A stretch of DNA of 64,000 nt from Flavobacterium tiangeerense. GTDB taxonomy: Bacteria; Bacteroidota; Bacteroidia; Flavobacteriales; Flavobacteriaceae. Location of the stretch: NCBI RefSeq assembly GCF_007830355.1, contig NZ_VLKO01000004.1, positions 186,001-250,000 of the forward strand, read 5' to 3'. This document shows, piece after piece, positions 46,312 through 54,572 of this stretch (position 1 is the stretch's first letter; every line of letters starts with the position of its first letter). The notes below the pieces were generated by a model that did not search any database, was not told where the DNA came from, and saw only the letters and a list, made by a program, of their open reading frames with translations. A program made the translations under genes and the position numbers.

Positions 46312-46785
46312 ATGAGATATTTAGTTTCGGTAGTTATGGTTCTCACTTGCTTTTTATTGAGTAGTGCCAGTTGCACTACCGATAAAAATATGGAGCCAAC
46401 CACAACTCAAACAAATAACACGAGCAATCAAACAAATGGAACTATGAAAATAATAATTGGATCCTCTGTTTATTCGGCAACACTCTTTGACAATGCAACA
46501 ACTAAAGCATTTAAAGCGATGTTGCCAATAACCCTTAATATGAGCGAATTAAACGGCAATGAAAAGTATTTTTATTTTTCAAATACCTTGCCCACACATT
46601 CTGCACCAGGAGGGAATATCCAAAATGGTGATTTGATGCTTTATGGAGATAACTGCTTGGTGTTGTTTTACGAAAGTTTAAATACAACATACAACTACAC
46701 CAAACTTGGCAAAATCAGTAATCCCAATGGATTAGCCTCAGCATTAGGAACAGGAAGCGTAACTATTAAATTTGAGTTGGAATAA
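46312..46785 (+). CDS. Cyclophilin-like lipoprotein
   Basis: A 157-residue protein with a lipoprotein signal (lipobox SSASC, Cys about 20), a Thr/Asn-rich linker of about 25 residues and a C-terminal cyclophilin-like domain (MKIIIGSSVYSATLFDNATTKAFKAMLPITLNM, then LGKISNPNGLASALGTGSVTIKFE). It is related to the signal-less protein at 44253. The linker suggests it stands off the membrane. It ends the cassette; a gap of 67 bp separates it from an HxlR regulator. The function is unknown. Confidence 0.82.
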   Translation: MRYLVSVVMVLTCFLLSSASCTTDKNMEPTTTQTNNTSNQTNGTMKIIIGSSVYSATLFDNATTKAFKAMLPITLNMSELNGNEKYFYFSNTLPTHSAPGGNIQNGDLMLYGDNCLVLFYESLNTTYNYTKLGKISNPNGLASALGTGSVTIKFELE

Positions 46786-46852
46786 GACTCTTTTTAAGAA
46801 TAAAATAATGTATTTAGAGGGCTTTTTGGTTTCCTAAAATAAATGGTTTTTT

Positions 46853-47194
46853 ATGAAAAAAGAAAATTCAACAAATGCTATCAACGAAGCCTACCTAAAA
46901 GAGCTGTGTGCAGTGCAAGAATCATTAAACTTGATAAGCAGTAGGTGGACTCTTGCGGTATTATACGCCATTGATAAGGGAAATAACAGATTTAGTTCAT
47001 TGCAAAAGGAATTAGAAAATATTTCAAAAAAGGTATTATCCGATAGAGTAAATCTTCTTTGTGAAAGCGGCATTATTCAAAAAGAAATTATTACTGAGAA
47101 ACCCCTAAATATAGAATATCAAATAACAAAAAAAGGGCAAGAACTTATAGAAGTACTTGCCCCAATTAAACTTTGGGCTAAAAATAATAGATAA
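46853..47194 (+). CDS. HxlR family transcriptional regulator
   Basis: A 113-residue single-domain winged-helix regulator. The signature is LNLISSRWTLAVLYAIDKGNNRFSSLQKELENISKKVLSDRVNLLCESGII. HxlR-type proteins control genes for reactive carbonyl and quinone detoxification (HypR, YodB, HxlR itself). An early Cys is present at about residue 18 (ELCAVQES), the place where several redox-sensing relatives carry their reactive Cys. Its gene converges with the SDR gene with a 3-bp gap, so both lie between the redox cassette and the molybdenum region. Confidence 0.93.
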   Translation: MKKENSTNAINEAYLKELCAVQESLNLISSRWTLAVLYAIDKGNNRFSSLQKELENISKKVLSDRVNLLCESGIIQKEIITEKPLNIEYQITKKGQELIEVLAPIKLWAKNNR

Positions 47195-47197
47195 CTA

Positions 47198-47920
47198 TTA
47201 AAACAAAGTGGCTCCACCATCAACCCGAATGGCACTTCCGGTAATATGCAAACTGCTGAATAAAAATTCAACAGCCAAAGCTACATCTTCGGCAGTTGCT
47301 ACTCTTTTTGTAAGCAATTTTTCTTCTACCGATTGGTAAATACTTACTCTAACTTCTTCCGAAAAACTGTTGCGCATCAACGGCGTATCCACTAAACCGG
47401 GGGAAACTGCATTAACTCTAGTTGGCGATAACTCAACTGCCAAAGCTCTTACCAATGATTCTATTGCACCATTTGCAGCCGACATTACTGAGGTACCCGC
47501 ATCTGGACGAAGGCCATAAGCACCAGAGGTTAATACAATTGAGCTTCCTTTTTCAAGAAAAGGCACAGCACTTTTTACAACTTTGTATTGTCCCCAAAAT
47601 TTTGAATTAAATTCATCTTGTGCTTTTGAAATATTTGCACTGCCAACAGGTACAAATGAAGGACTACTGCCTGTTACAAATAAATGTTTAAAAGTTCCAA
47701 TAGATTCAAAACCTTTTTTCACAGCCTCTTCGTCATTAATATCAAATTGTAGCGTAGTCACCTCGCCTCCAATTTCGTTTTTAGCACTTATTAATTTATC
47801 AAGACTTCTACCAGCAATGACAACACTTGCGCCAGCATTTGATAAAATTTTGGCAGTAGCCAATCCCATACCCGAACTGCCACCAACAATAACTACTTTT
47901 TGACCTTTAAACTTTTCCAT
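47198..47920 (-). CDS. Short-chain dehydrogenase/reductase (SDR)
   Basis: A 240-residue classical SDR. The cofactor loop is GGSSGMGLATAKIL; the Ser is in SSIVLTSGAYGLRP. The catalytic Tyr position is unusual: where YxxxK is expected the region reads DAGTSVMSAANGAIESLVRALA, so the Tyr and Lys are replaced by Met and Gly. The C-terminus ITGSAIRVDGGATLF is typical. This may be a non-canonical SDR as found in a few families, or its catalysis may be altered. It is a probable HxlR target by position. A TAGCTTTG -7 box lies at 47946-47953. Confidence 0.85.
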   Translation of the reverse strand: MEKFKGQKVVIVGGSSGMGLATAKILSNAGASVVIAGRSLDKLISAKNEIGGEVTTLQFDINDEEAVKKGFESIGTFKHLFVTGSSPSFVPVGSANISKAQDEFNSKFWGQYKVVKSAVPFLEKGSSIVLTSGAYGLRPDAGTSVMSAANGAIESLVRALAVELSPTRVNAVSPGLVDTPLMRNSFSEEVRVSIYQSVEEKLLTKRVATAEDVALAVEFLFSSLHITGSAIRVDGGATLF

Positions 47921-47945
47921 AAAAATATTTTTTATATTACAGGTG

Positions 47946-47953
47946 CAAAGCTA
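47946..47953 (-). promoter_or_regulatory. Candidate -7 element of the SDR gene
   Basis: The minus strand reads TAGCTTTG, an exact TAnnTTTG match 26 bases before the SDR start. The rest of the divergent gap up to 48184 is AT-rich without another gene. Confidence 0.5.
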
Positions 47954-48184
47954 AAGCGAAAGAAAAGAGCAAGAAAGTAGTAACTAAATTGTAACTAACA
48001 TAACAACATGAAAAAAGAAGCAATAAATCTTAATATTTAATGGTAAAGTATTCTAATATTTTTCTGCTAAAAGCCATATTACTATCTTTACAGCAACCGA
48101 ATAAAATACAAAAATTGAATTGTATTATTTCGAATTATAATAAGATATAGTTCAAAATTACTTCCTAATTTCTTAACTCCTGCG

Positions 48185-49327
48185 ATGCCAAAACAAGAAC
48201 TTTACTTTGACAACAATGCCACTACACAAATGGACAAAAGCGTCCTGAATGCCATGTTGCCTTATTTTACCGAAAGCTACGCCAATGCAACTAGTAACCA
48301 TCTTTTTGGTTTATCGGTTGGTGAAGCAGTGGATGAATCGAGAGAAAATATAGCTACATTCATTGGAGCACAACCGAAAGAAATCATATTTACTTCAGGT
48401 GCAACTGAATCCATTAACTTGGCCATTAAAGGACTACAACACTATTCTAAAAAACACATCATAACAGTCACAACCGAGCATAAAGCCGTTTTAGATACCT
48501 GTAGTTTTATGGAACATTGTGGTTTTGACGTAACCTATTTACCTCTTAATAAAGAAGGTTTATTGGATTTAAATTTACTAAAAGCTACCATTAGAAAGGA
48601 TACTTTGCTCGTTTGCGTCATGTTGGCTAATAATGAAACAGGAGTTATAAATCCAATTCGAGAAATTAGCAAATTAGCTCGTAAAAACAACATTTTAGTA
48701 ATGACAGACGCCACGCAAGCCATAGGCAAACTTGCTGTTGATGTATCCGATTTGGGAATTGATTTAATGCCGCTTTCTGCTCATAAATTTTACGGTCCAA
48801 AAGGAATTGGAGCATTATACGTTTCGGCTGCAGCCAAAATAAAATTGGATTCACAAATTCATGGTGGAGGTCAAGAACGAAAAATACGCAGCGGAACACT
48901 AAATGTTCCCGGAATAATTGGATTAGGAAAAGCTTGTGAAATAGTGTCGGCTGAAATGGATACCAACACCAAACAAATTACCATTTTAAGAAATCATCTG
49001 GAAAAAGAACTTTTAAAAATAGAGGGTACTTTTGTAAATGGAAGTATTAAAAATCGTTTGTGTAATACCACTAACATCTGTTTTCCGGGCGTTAACTCCG
49101 AAAAAATGAAACTGGCTTTACAAAATATTTCCGTTTCCAGTGGTTCAGCCTGTTCTGCGGTCACAACCGAACCATCACATGTTTTAAAAGCAATAGGACT
49201 TTCTGATGCTGAAGCTCTAAGCTCCATTCGATTTAGCTTAAGCAAATTTACAACAGCCGATGAAATAGAACTCGTAATTCAAAAAGTAACCCAAGTTGTT
49301 GCCGAGTTGAGGCAAAAAAACAATTAA
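48185..49327 (+). CDS. Cysteine desulfurase, NifS/IscS-like
   Basis: A 380-residue PLP-dependent enzyme that takes sulfur from Cys as persulfide. The PLP Lys is in DLMPLSAHKFYGPKGIGALYV (about residue 201), and the sulfur-carrying Cys is in VSSGSACSAVTTEPSHVLKAIG (about 322). PLP-contacting FTSGATESINLAIKG and TTEHKAVLDTC are also clear. It converges with the molybdenum operon, overlapping the last gene by 4 bp, so it belongs to this module by position. In Rhodobacter a NifS-type protein sulfurates the cofactor on XdhC. The same job, or supplying MoeB-rhodanese and MoaD, is a likely role here; this is inference. Confidence 0.93.
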   Translation: MPKQELYFDNNATTQMDKSVLNAMLPYFTESYANATSNHLFGLSVGEAVDESRENIATFIGAQPKEIIFTSGATESINLAIKGLQHYSKKHIITVTTEHKAVLDTCSFMEHCGFDVTYLPLNKEGLLDLNLLKATIRKDTLLVCVMLANNETGVINPIREISKLARKNNILVMTDATQAIGKLAVDVSDLGIDLMPLSAHKFYGPKGIGALYVSAAAKIKLDSQIHGGGQERKIRSGTLNVPGIIGLGKACEIVSAEMDTNTKQITILRNHLEKELLKIEGTFVNGSIKNRLCNTTNICFPGVNSEKMKLALQNISVSSGSACSAVTTEPSHVLKAIGLSDAEALSSIRFSLSKFTTADEIELVIQKVTQVVAELRQKNN

Positions 49328-50232
49328 TGAGGTTGGTTTTCACGCACATCAAACACATGCAACAGTTGCGGAAAAAGGGCTTCCATCGTTTCTTCTACTC
49401 CTTTTTTAGAACCCGGTAAGGTCAAGACAAAAGTTTCTCCAGCAAAACCAGCAACTCCTCGTGATAACATAGCCGTTTTGATGCGTTGCTGTCCATAATT
49501 GCGTGCCGTTTCTACAATTCCTGGAACGTGTTTGTCTATCAAAGGTGCAATAGCGTCTGGAGTAACATCTCGAACCGAAACGCCTGTTCCGCCAGTAAAT
49601 AGCACCAAATTTTTATTTTGAGTAATATAGTTTTTAAAGGTATTTTGTATCATCTCAAATTCATCTGGAATAATGGTATATTCAATGTCAACCATTCCAT
49701 ATTTTTTTAGAATAGCTACAATTGCTTTACCCGAGGTATCTTCTTTTTCGCCTTTATATGCTGTATCTGAACATACTACAACAGCACACATTAGCTTTTG
49801 GTTTTCTAGTTTTTTTAGATCCGATTTGCCACCATGCTTTTCTTGCAAACGAATGTTTTGAATTTCTACATTTTTGTCTATTGGCTTTAGCATATCATAC
49901 ATCACCAAGGCAGCAACTGAAGCACCATGCATGGCTTCAACTTCAACCCCAGTTTTATAAATCGTATGCACTTCTACAGAAATCATCACTTGCAAACCTT
50001 CTATTTTATAAGTAATTGCGGCATATTCTACTGGAAGCGGATGACAATCCGGAATTACATCGCTAGTTTTTTTAATTGCAAAAAGCGCAGCCGCACGACT
50101 AAACTCAAAAATATCGCCTTTAGGAACTTTTCGTTGTTCAATAGCATCAATTGTTTCCTGAGAGGAAGTTTTTACAATTGCCGTGGCAATGGCTTTACGC
50201 AACGTGAACGATTTGTGTGTAATATCTACCAT
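49324..50232 (-). CDS. Bifunctional MoaC-MoaB (MogA-like) fusion protein
   Basis: A 302-residue protein from ATG at 50232, one base after the moaE stop; an ATG 39 bases further upstream lies inside moaE and is less likely. The MoaC part (about 1-150) has MVDITHKSFTLRKAIA, IPDCHPLPVEY and VEVEAMHGASVAALVMYDM, and makes cyclic pyranopterin monophosphate from the MoaA product. The MoaB/MogA part (about 155-302) shows VVCSDTAYKGEKEDTSG and FTGGTGVSVRDVTPDAIAPL, and adenylates molybdopterin. The fusion joins an early and a late step of cofactor synthesis. It is the last gene of the operon. Confidence 0.92.
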   Translation of the reverse strand: MVDITHKSFTLRKAIATAIVKTSSQETIDAIEQRKVPKGDIFEFSRAAALFAIKKTSDVIPDCHPLPVEYAAITYKIEGLQVMISVEVHTIYKTGVEVEAMHGASVAALVMYDMLKPIDKNVEIQNIRLQEKHGGKSDLKKLENQKLMCAVVVCSDTAYKGEKEDTSGKAIVAILKKYGMVDIEYTIIPDEFEMIQNTFKNYITQNKNLVLFTGGTGVSVRDVTPDAIAPLIDKHVPGIVETARNYGQQRIKTAMLSRGVAGFAGETFVLTLPGSKKGVEETMEALFPQLLHVFDVRENQPH

Positions 50233-50233
50233 A

Positions 50234-50674
50234 TTATTTATTTTCTTTCCATTGATGGGTTTCGTCTTCAAAAATCTCTTTTCCCCAAATAGGTAATTCT
50301 AATTTAATTTGTTCTACAATTTCTTCGCAGGCAGCAATAGCCATTTTACGATGCTTAGAAGAGGTGAAAACAAACAGGCAAATTTCACCAGCTTTTACTA
50401 ATCCTAAACTGTGATGCACGTGCATACAAGTGAGTTGGTATTTGCTAAAAATGGCTTCTCGAATTTCATGCATTTTTTGCGAAGCAAGTTCTTCATAAGC
50501 AGTATATTCGATTGCAGAAACCGTTTTTCCTTCCATAACATCTGCACGAACTTGTCCTAGAAAAATACTGTGTGCGCCAATATCTTTTTTAGTGGCATGT
50601 TTGGCAATACTATCGGCGATAAAGCTTGGCGGTATTGGTCCTTGTGAAAATATATTTTTAATTGGTTTACTCAT
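50234..50674 (-). CDS. moaE: Molybdopterin synthase catalytic subunit
   Basis: A 146-residue MoaE from ATG at 50674 (MSKPIKNIFSQGPIPP); a longer start is possible at 50704 but lies deep inside moeB. It binds the MoaD thiocarboxylate and converts cPMP to molybdopterin. Motifs are HSIFLGQVRADVMEG (substrate loop), VHHSLGLVKAGEICLFVFTSSKHR and the Lys-rich end PIWGKEIFEDETHQWKEN. The start overlaps the moeB end by 8 bases, implying translational coupling. Confidence 0.94.
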   Translation of the reverse strand: MSKPIKNIFSQGPIPPSFIADSIAKHATKKDIGAHSIFLGQVRADVMEGKTVSAIEYTAYEELASQKMHEIREAIFSKYQLTCMHVHHSLGLVKAGEICLFVFTSSKHRKMAIAACEEIVEQIKLELPIWGKEIFEDETHQWKENK

Positions 50675-51779
50675 TTTTAATTTCTTGTAAGGTGATGATG
50701 CCACTTTTGAGATGGCTTATTTTTTTGGAATGACCCCATTTTTCAAATAATATTTGCGCAGCTTTTAAGCTTCGTTTACCACTTTGACAAAACAAAATTA
50801 TGGTGTCAGAATATATTTGAGGTAAGTTTTCAGCAAAGTTTGATAACGGAATTTGAATTGTTTCAAAATCAACTTTTGGCAATTCACCCACTTCACGAAC
50901 ATCAATAACTGCAGTGTTGGGAATTTTAATTTTCTCAAAAAAAACTGCTGCGTCTATTTCTTGAATTCCATAAGTTCCCATTCCGCAAAACCAATGGTAA
51001 TCTGTCGCTTGAAAAGACATTTCATCTTTAGGAATTAAAGCAGTAACTGAATCGTTTATTAGAATTTCGACAATAAAACTTTGATAGTTTAAAATACTAA
51101 AAGTCATCAGTTTATTAACTATCACCTCTCCTATTCCGGTAAGTAATTTTATAACTTCGGTTGCTTGAAAAAGACCAATAATCCCAGGTAAAACACCCAA
51201 AACTCCAGCTTCATTGCAGTCAGAAACTTCTAAAGGATTTGGTGGTATTGGAAATAAATTCCGATAATTGGTGCTATTTCCATTCGCATCAGCGACATTA
51301 AAAACGGCAACTTGACCTTCATACTGATGAATTGCTCCAAAAATAAGCGGCTTTTTCAACAAAAAACAAGCGTCATTAATCAGGTATCTTGAAGCAAAAT
51401 TATCAGTGCAATCTACAATAACATCATAATCTGAAAATAAAACCAATGCATTCGAAGTATCTATTCTTACTTTGAAACTATTAATTTTAATTTCTGGATT
51501 CAGCTGATGTAATTTATCTTTTGCAACAGTTACTTTGTCACGACCAATATCTTCTGTACTATATAAAACCTGACGTTGCAAGTTGCTTACCGATACGATA
51601 TCATCATCAACAATTCCTATTTGCCCTATACCAGAAGCTACAAGGTACTGCAAAACAGGACAACCCAAACCTCCTGCTCCAACAACTAAAATTTTGGCTT
51701 GAGCGAGTTTTTGCTGACCTTCCATACCAAAATCCTTCAAGGAATAATGGCGTGCATATCTTGGATTGTACTGTTTCAT
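50667..51779 (-). CDS. moeB: MoeB-type adenylyltransferase with C-terminal rhodanese domain
   Basis: A 370-residue E1-like enzyme plus rhodanese. The ThiF/MoeB domain (about 1-245) shows the nucleotide loop GAGGLG at 34-39, NLQRQVLY and VDCTDNFASRYLINDAC. It adenylates the C-terminus of MoaD. The zinc Cys pairs of E. coli MoeB are missing: the first reads NYRNLFP instead of CYRCLFP. The rhodanese domain (about 265-370) has LFCQSGKRSLKAAQIL with its active Cys and could pass sulfur from the cysteine desulfurase to MoaD. It begins one base after moaD. Confidence 0.92.
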   Translation of the reverse strand: MKQYNPRYARHYSLKDFGMEGQQKLAQAKILVVGAGGLGCPVLQYLVASGIGQIGIVDDDIVSVSNLQRQVLYSTEDIGRDKVTVAKDKLHQLNPEIKINSFKVRIDTSNALVLFSDYDVIVDCTDNFASRYLINDACFLLKKPLIFGAIHQYEGQVAVFNVADANGNSTNYRNLFPIPPNPLEVSDCNEAGVLGVLPGIIGLFQATEVIKLLTGIGEVIVNKLMTFSILNYQSFIVEILINDSVTALIPKDEMSFQATDYHWFCGMGTYGIQEIDAAVFFEKIKIPNTAVIDVREVGELPKVDFETIQIPLSNFAENLPQIYSDTIILFCQSGKRSLKAAQILFEKWGHSKKISHLKSGIITLQEIKNE

Positions 51780-51780
51780 G

Positions 51781-52008
51781 TTATCCTCCGGAATACGGCG
51801 GCATAAGTGCTACCGTATCATTTTCTGTAAAAATATAATTTTCGTTGACTAGTTTTTGGTTTACAGCTATAGCAAATTTTCGTTCTGCTAATATTGGAAA
51901 CTGATCGATTAAATTTGACTTTAAAGTATCCAAGTCGCTAGCATTTGCAGAAAAATCCTTTCCTGTAATTTCAGCTATTGAACCAAAAGCAATTACTTTT
52001 ATAACCAT
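51781..52008 (-). CDS. moaD: Molybdopterin synthase sulfur carrier subunit
   Basis: A 75-residue ubiquitin-like protein ending in MPPYSGG, the Gly-Gly tail that is adenylated by MoeB and carries the thiocarboxylate sulfur for molybdopterin. The beta-grasp core starts IKVIAFGSIAEITGKDF. The last codons GGA GGA TAA are followed one base later by the moeB ATG, so the tail codons read as a Shine-Dalgarno-like GGAGG for moeB. Length is typical. Confidence 0.95.
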   Translation of the reverse strand: MVIKVIAFGSIAEITGKDFSANASDLDTLKSNLIDQFPILAERKFAIAVNQKLVNENYIFTENDTVALMPPYSGG

Positions 52009-52068
52009 TTATTTGTATTTTGAATTTTGTATTTGTGTTGTTAATAGCAATAAAAAATCATTCCGAAA

Positions 52069-52803
52069 TTAAGCAGTAGTTCCTATTAATTTGTAAGAAG
52101 CAACTAAAAGTACTAAGGCCAAAACGTATTTCAATACATTTTGATTGAATTTTTTGGCACCAAAATAAGCACCGAGTAATCCACCAGAAAATGCAATTAC
52201 AATATACAATGCCATGTTTGCATTAAACGAAATTCCTTGCGTAAGCATACCGCTTAATCCAGCGATCGAATTTACGAAAATAAATGCAGCACTTATGGCA
52301 GCCGTTTGTTTTTGATTAGACCATTGTAAAAGCAACAATATTGGCGAAAGAATAATGCCTCCACCAATACCAATCATTCCTGAAAGTAATCCAATAATTC
52401 CGCCAATTACTATTGAAATCGTCAAATTAGAGGGCTTTAAATCTTTATCGGCAACATTTTTAAAAAAGAAAAAACGAAGGATTGGAAAAAGCAACAATAC
52501 ACCCAGAATCCGCTTGTAAATACTAGCTTCGACCGTAATCATGCCGCCAATAAAAGCCAAAGGAACAGAAGCCGCTGCAATAGGCAGAAATAATTTCTGA
52601 ATAAAATAACCTCGACGGTAATATTGAAGGAAAGAAGTAAGTGAGACAAATAAATTAAGCATCAAAGCTGTAGGTTTCATTTCCTCTGGTGCCACGCCAT
52701 ATAGTGCCATCAAAGCAAGATAACCACTAGCACCACCATGACCAACAGCGGCATACAAAAAAGCAACACAAAAAAGAATGCTATAAAATAATTCTATAGT
52801 CAT
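52069..52803 (-). CDS. TSUP (TauE/SafE) family permease
   Basis: A 244-residue membrane protein with about eight helices of the TauE/SafE family, which transports sulfite, sulfonates or other small anions. Clear segments are FLYAAVGHGGASGYLALMAL at the N-terminus and the internal repeat GLLSGMIGIGGGIILSPILLLLQW. It lies inside the cofactor operon, 2 bp after moeA and 60 bp before moaD, so its cargo is probably linked to the pathway. No molybdate ABC transporter is present in the island, which makes an anion-transport role interesting but unproven. Confidence 0.9.
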   Translation of the reverse strand: MTIELFYSILFCVAFLYAAVGHGGASGYLALMALYGVAPEEMKPTALMLNLFVSLTSFLQYYRRGYFIQKLFLPIAAASVPLAFIGGMITVEASIYKRILGVLLLFPILRFFFFKNVADKDLKPSNLTISIVIGGIIGLLSGMIGIGGGIILSPILLLLQWSNQKQTAAISAAFIFVNSIAGLSGMLTQGISFNANMALYIVIAFSGGLLGAYFGAKKFNQNVLKYVLALVLLVASYKLIGTTA

Positions 52804-52805
52804 AA

Positions 52806-53984
52806 TTAAATGGGTAATAAGTGAACTTCAACAGTAGAACCAACACTAAATCCAACTGATTCTTCTGAAACAACAATAAAACAATTGGCTTGTGCGAAAG
52901 AATGCAATCGAAAAGATTCTTGTGCATGCAAAGGCGTAACTTCTCCTTTATTGTAAAAAGCTTTTAGAAAATGAGTTAATCCAGCTGGCTTTTTATAGTC
53001 GTGGGTTGCAATTGCTGTTGTACTAATTACGCTTTGCTCTTTGTGCATTGCTTTTTCCAAAGCTGGCAAAACATATTCGTAAAAACAAGTTAATCCACTA
53101 GACGGATTTCCGGGAAGTCCAAAAATGAGCTTATTTTCTATAGTACCAAAAAACAATGGTTTTCCTGGCTTTTGTTTGATTTTATGGAATCTTTGTGTTA
53201 CACCACAAGCTTTTGCAGCTCCAACCACATAATCGTAATCACCTACACTAACACCGCCATTTAAAAGCACCATATCATTACTTTCGATAGCGGATTGTAA
53301 TACAGCCGCTAATTGCTCAGGATTATCCTCGCTATATAAAATTGTGATATCTGTAATTCCTGCTTTATGCAAAGCTGCGGTTAAAAGAACCGAATTCGCT
53401 TCGTAAACTTGTCCGAATGCTAATGGATTTCCAGGTTGTTGTAATTCATTACCTGTCAATATAATGGCCACTTTTGGTGGTAAAAAAATAGAAACATTTG
53501 TACAACCAATTCCGGCTAAAAAACCCAAAGCAGCAGCTGATAAATAAGTGCCTTTCTCCATAGCAAGTGCACATTTTTGTACTTCGGCACCTTTAGGACG
53601 AACGTTTAAACCTTGCGAAAGATTATCATCATGTATGGTTAGCATATTATTTTCGACGCTTACTTTTTCTTGCATGACAACGGTATCAGCACCATTTGGC
53701 AATGGCGCACCGGTAAAAATTCGGGTTGCTTGTCCGTTTTCAATTGTAATTTGATTGGCAATACCAGCAGCCATTTCGCCAATAATTTGTAAAGGTTTAT
53801 TTTTATCTTCAAATTTAAAAGCATAACCGTCCATCGAAGATTGGTCAAAATTTGGGATAGCCACCGTTGCCGTAATAGATTCGGCTAACGTAAAACCAAA
53901 AGCGTCTCGTAACGGCACTTCTTTAATCGTGCTATCAGTCACTAAATTTTGAATAATTTGTTTGGCTTCTTGAACTGCAATCAT
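52806..53984 (-). CDS. moeA: Molybdopterin molybdenumtransferase
   Basis: A 392-residue MoeA at the usual length. It inserts molybdate into adenylated molybdopterin. Motifs are FDQSSMDGYAFKFED near residue 40, RIFTGAPLPNGADTVVMQE, LLNGGVSVGDYDYV and FGLPGNPSSGLTCFYEYVLPAL. Its ATG overlaps the stop of the preceding nucleotidyltransferase gene in an ATGA junction, showing translational coupling. Its partner adenylylation domain is the MoaB part encoded at the end of the operon. Confidence 0.95.
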   Translation of the reverse strand: MIAVQEAKQIIQNLVTDSTIKEVPLRDAFGFTLAESITATVAIPNFDQSSMDGYAFKFEDKNKPLQIIGEMAAGIANQITIENGQATRIFTGAPLPNGADTVVMQEKVSVENNMLTIHDDNLSQGLNVRPKGAEVQKCALAMEKGTYLSAAALGFLAGIGCTNVSIFLPPKVAIILTGNELQQPGNPLAFGQVYEANSVLLTAALHKAGITDITILYSEDNPEQLAAVLQSAIESNDMVLLNGGVSVGDYDYVVGAAKACGVTQRFHKIKQKPGKPLFFGTIENKLIFGLPGNPSSGLTCFYEYVLPALEKAMHKEQSVISTTAIATHDYKKPAGLTHFLKAFYNKGEVTPLHAQESFRLHSFAQANCFIVVSEESVGFSVGSTVEVHLLPI

Positions 53985-54571
53985 AATTTGTTAATGAGTT
54001 TGTTGTAATCGTCAATGGTATCGATATCAATGGCTCCTTTTTCGAACGCAACAATAGCGATATCATGTTGATGTTGTTGTATCATTTTTTTGGCACCTTC
54101 ATTTCCTTGTAGATTTTTAAGTGCTGCAAAATAGTCACTATCAAACAGTACTGGAACACCAACAATATTTAAATAATTTGAGGCTACAATGCCTTTTCTA
54201 GACACTTTATGTTTTTTGATCAAATCCTCAAATAGAATAGTTGAAATATAGGGTTGATCACAAACCGAAATAATACAAGTACGAATTGCTGGTTTTAGAT
54301 CTTGTAATTGTTGTAAGCCTACCGCAATTGATGATGCCATACCGCTTTCCCAATATGGATTATGAATGCTTTGTGCTTCTGTTTTAGCAATTTCAATATC
54401 TATAGACTCTTTGTATGCGCCAGTTACCACTAAAACAAAACTATTAGGTACTTTTTTTGCCTGAACTATTGTATTTTGTAACAATGACGTATCATTAAAT
54501 TGCAATAACTGCTTGGGTTGTCCCAATCTTGAAGAATTTCCAGCTGCCAAAAGTAAGATGCCTATTTCCAT
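53981..54571 (-). CDS. MocA/MobA-like molybdenum cofactor nucleotidyltransferase
   Basis: A 196-residue NTP-transferase from ATG at 54571 (MEIGILLLAAGNSSRLGQPKQLL); four more residues are possible from an upstream in-frame ATG inside moaA. It resembles MocA, which attaches CMP to the cofactor for xanthine-dehydrogenase-family enzymes, more than the GMP-adding MobA. ISVCDQPYISTILFEDLIKKHK and NIVGVPVLFDSDYF support this. A CMP-type cofactor fits the molybdenum hydroxylase encoded in the same operon. The GGAGG formed by the moaA Gly-Gly codons precedes its start. Confidence 0.9.
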   Translation of the reverse strand: MEIGILLLAAGNSSRLGQPKQLLQFNDTSLLQNTIVQAKKVPNSFVLVVTGAYKESIDIEIAKTEAQSIHNPYWESGMASSIAVGLQQLQDLKPAIRTCIISVCDQPYISTILFEDLIKKHKVSRKGIVASNYLNIVGVPVLFDSDYFAALKNLQGNEGAKKMIQQHQHDIAIVAFEKGAIDIDTIDDYNKLINKL

Positions 54572-54572
54572 A

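Noticed and set aside
49324..49327. Frameshift fusion between the NifS-like gene and MoaC-MoaB
   Set aside because: The genes are on opposite strands and merely overlap by four bases at their stops.
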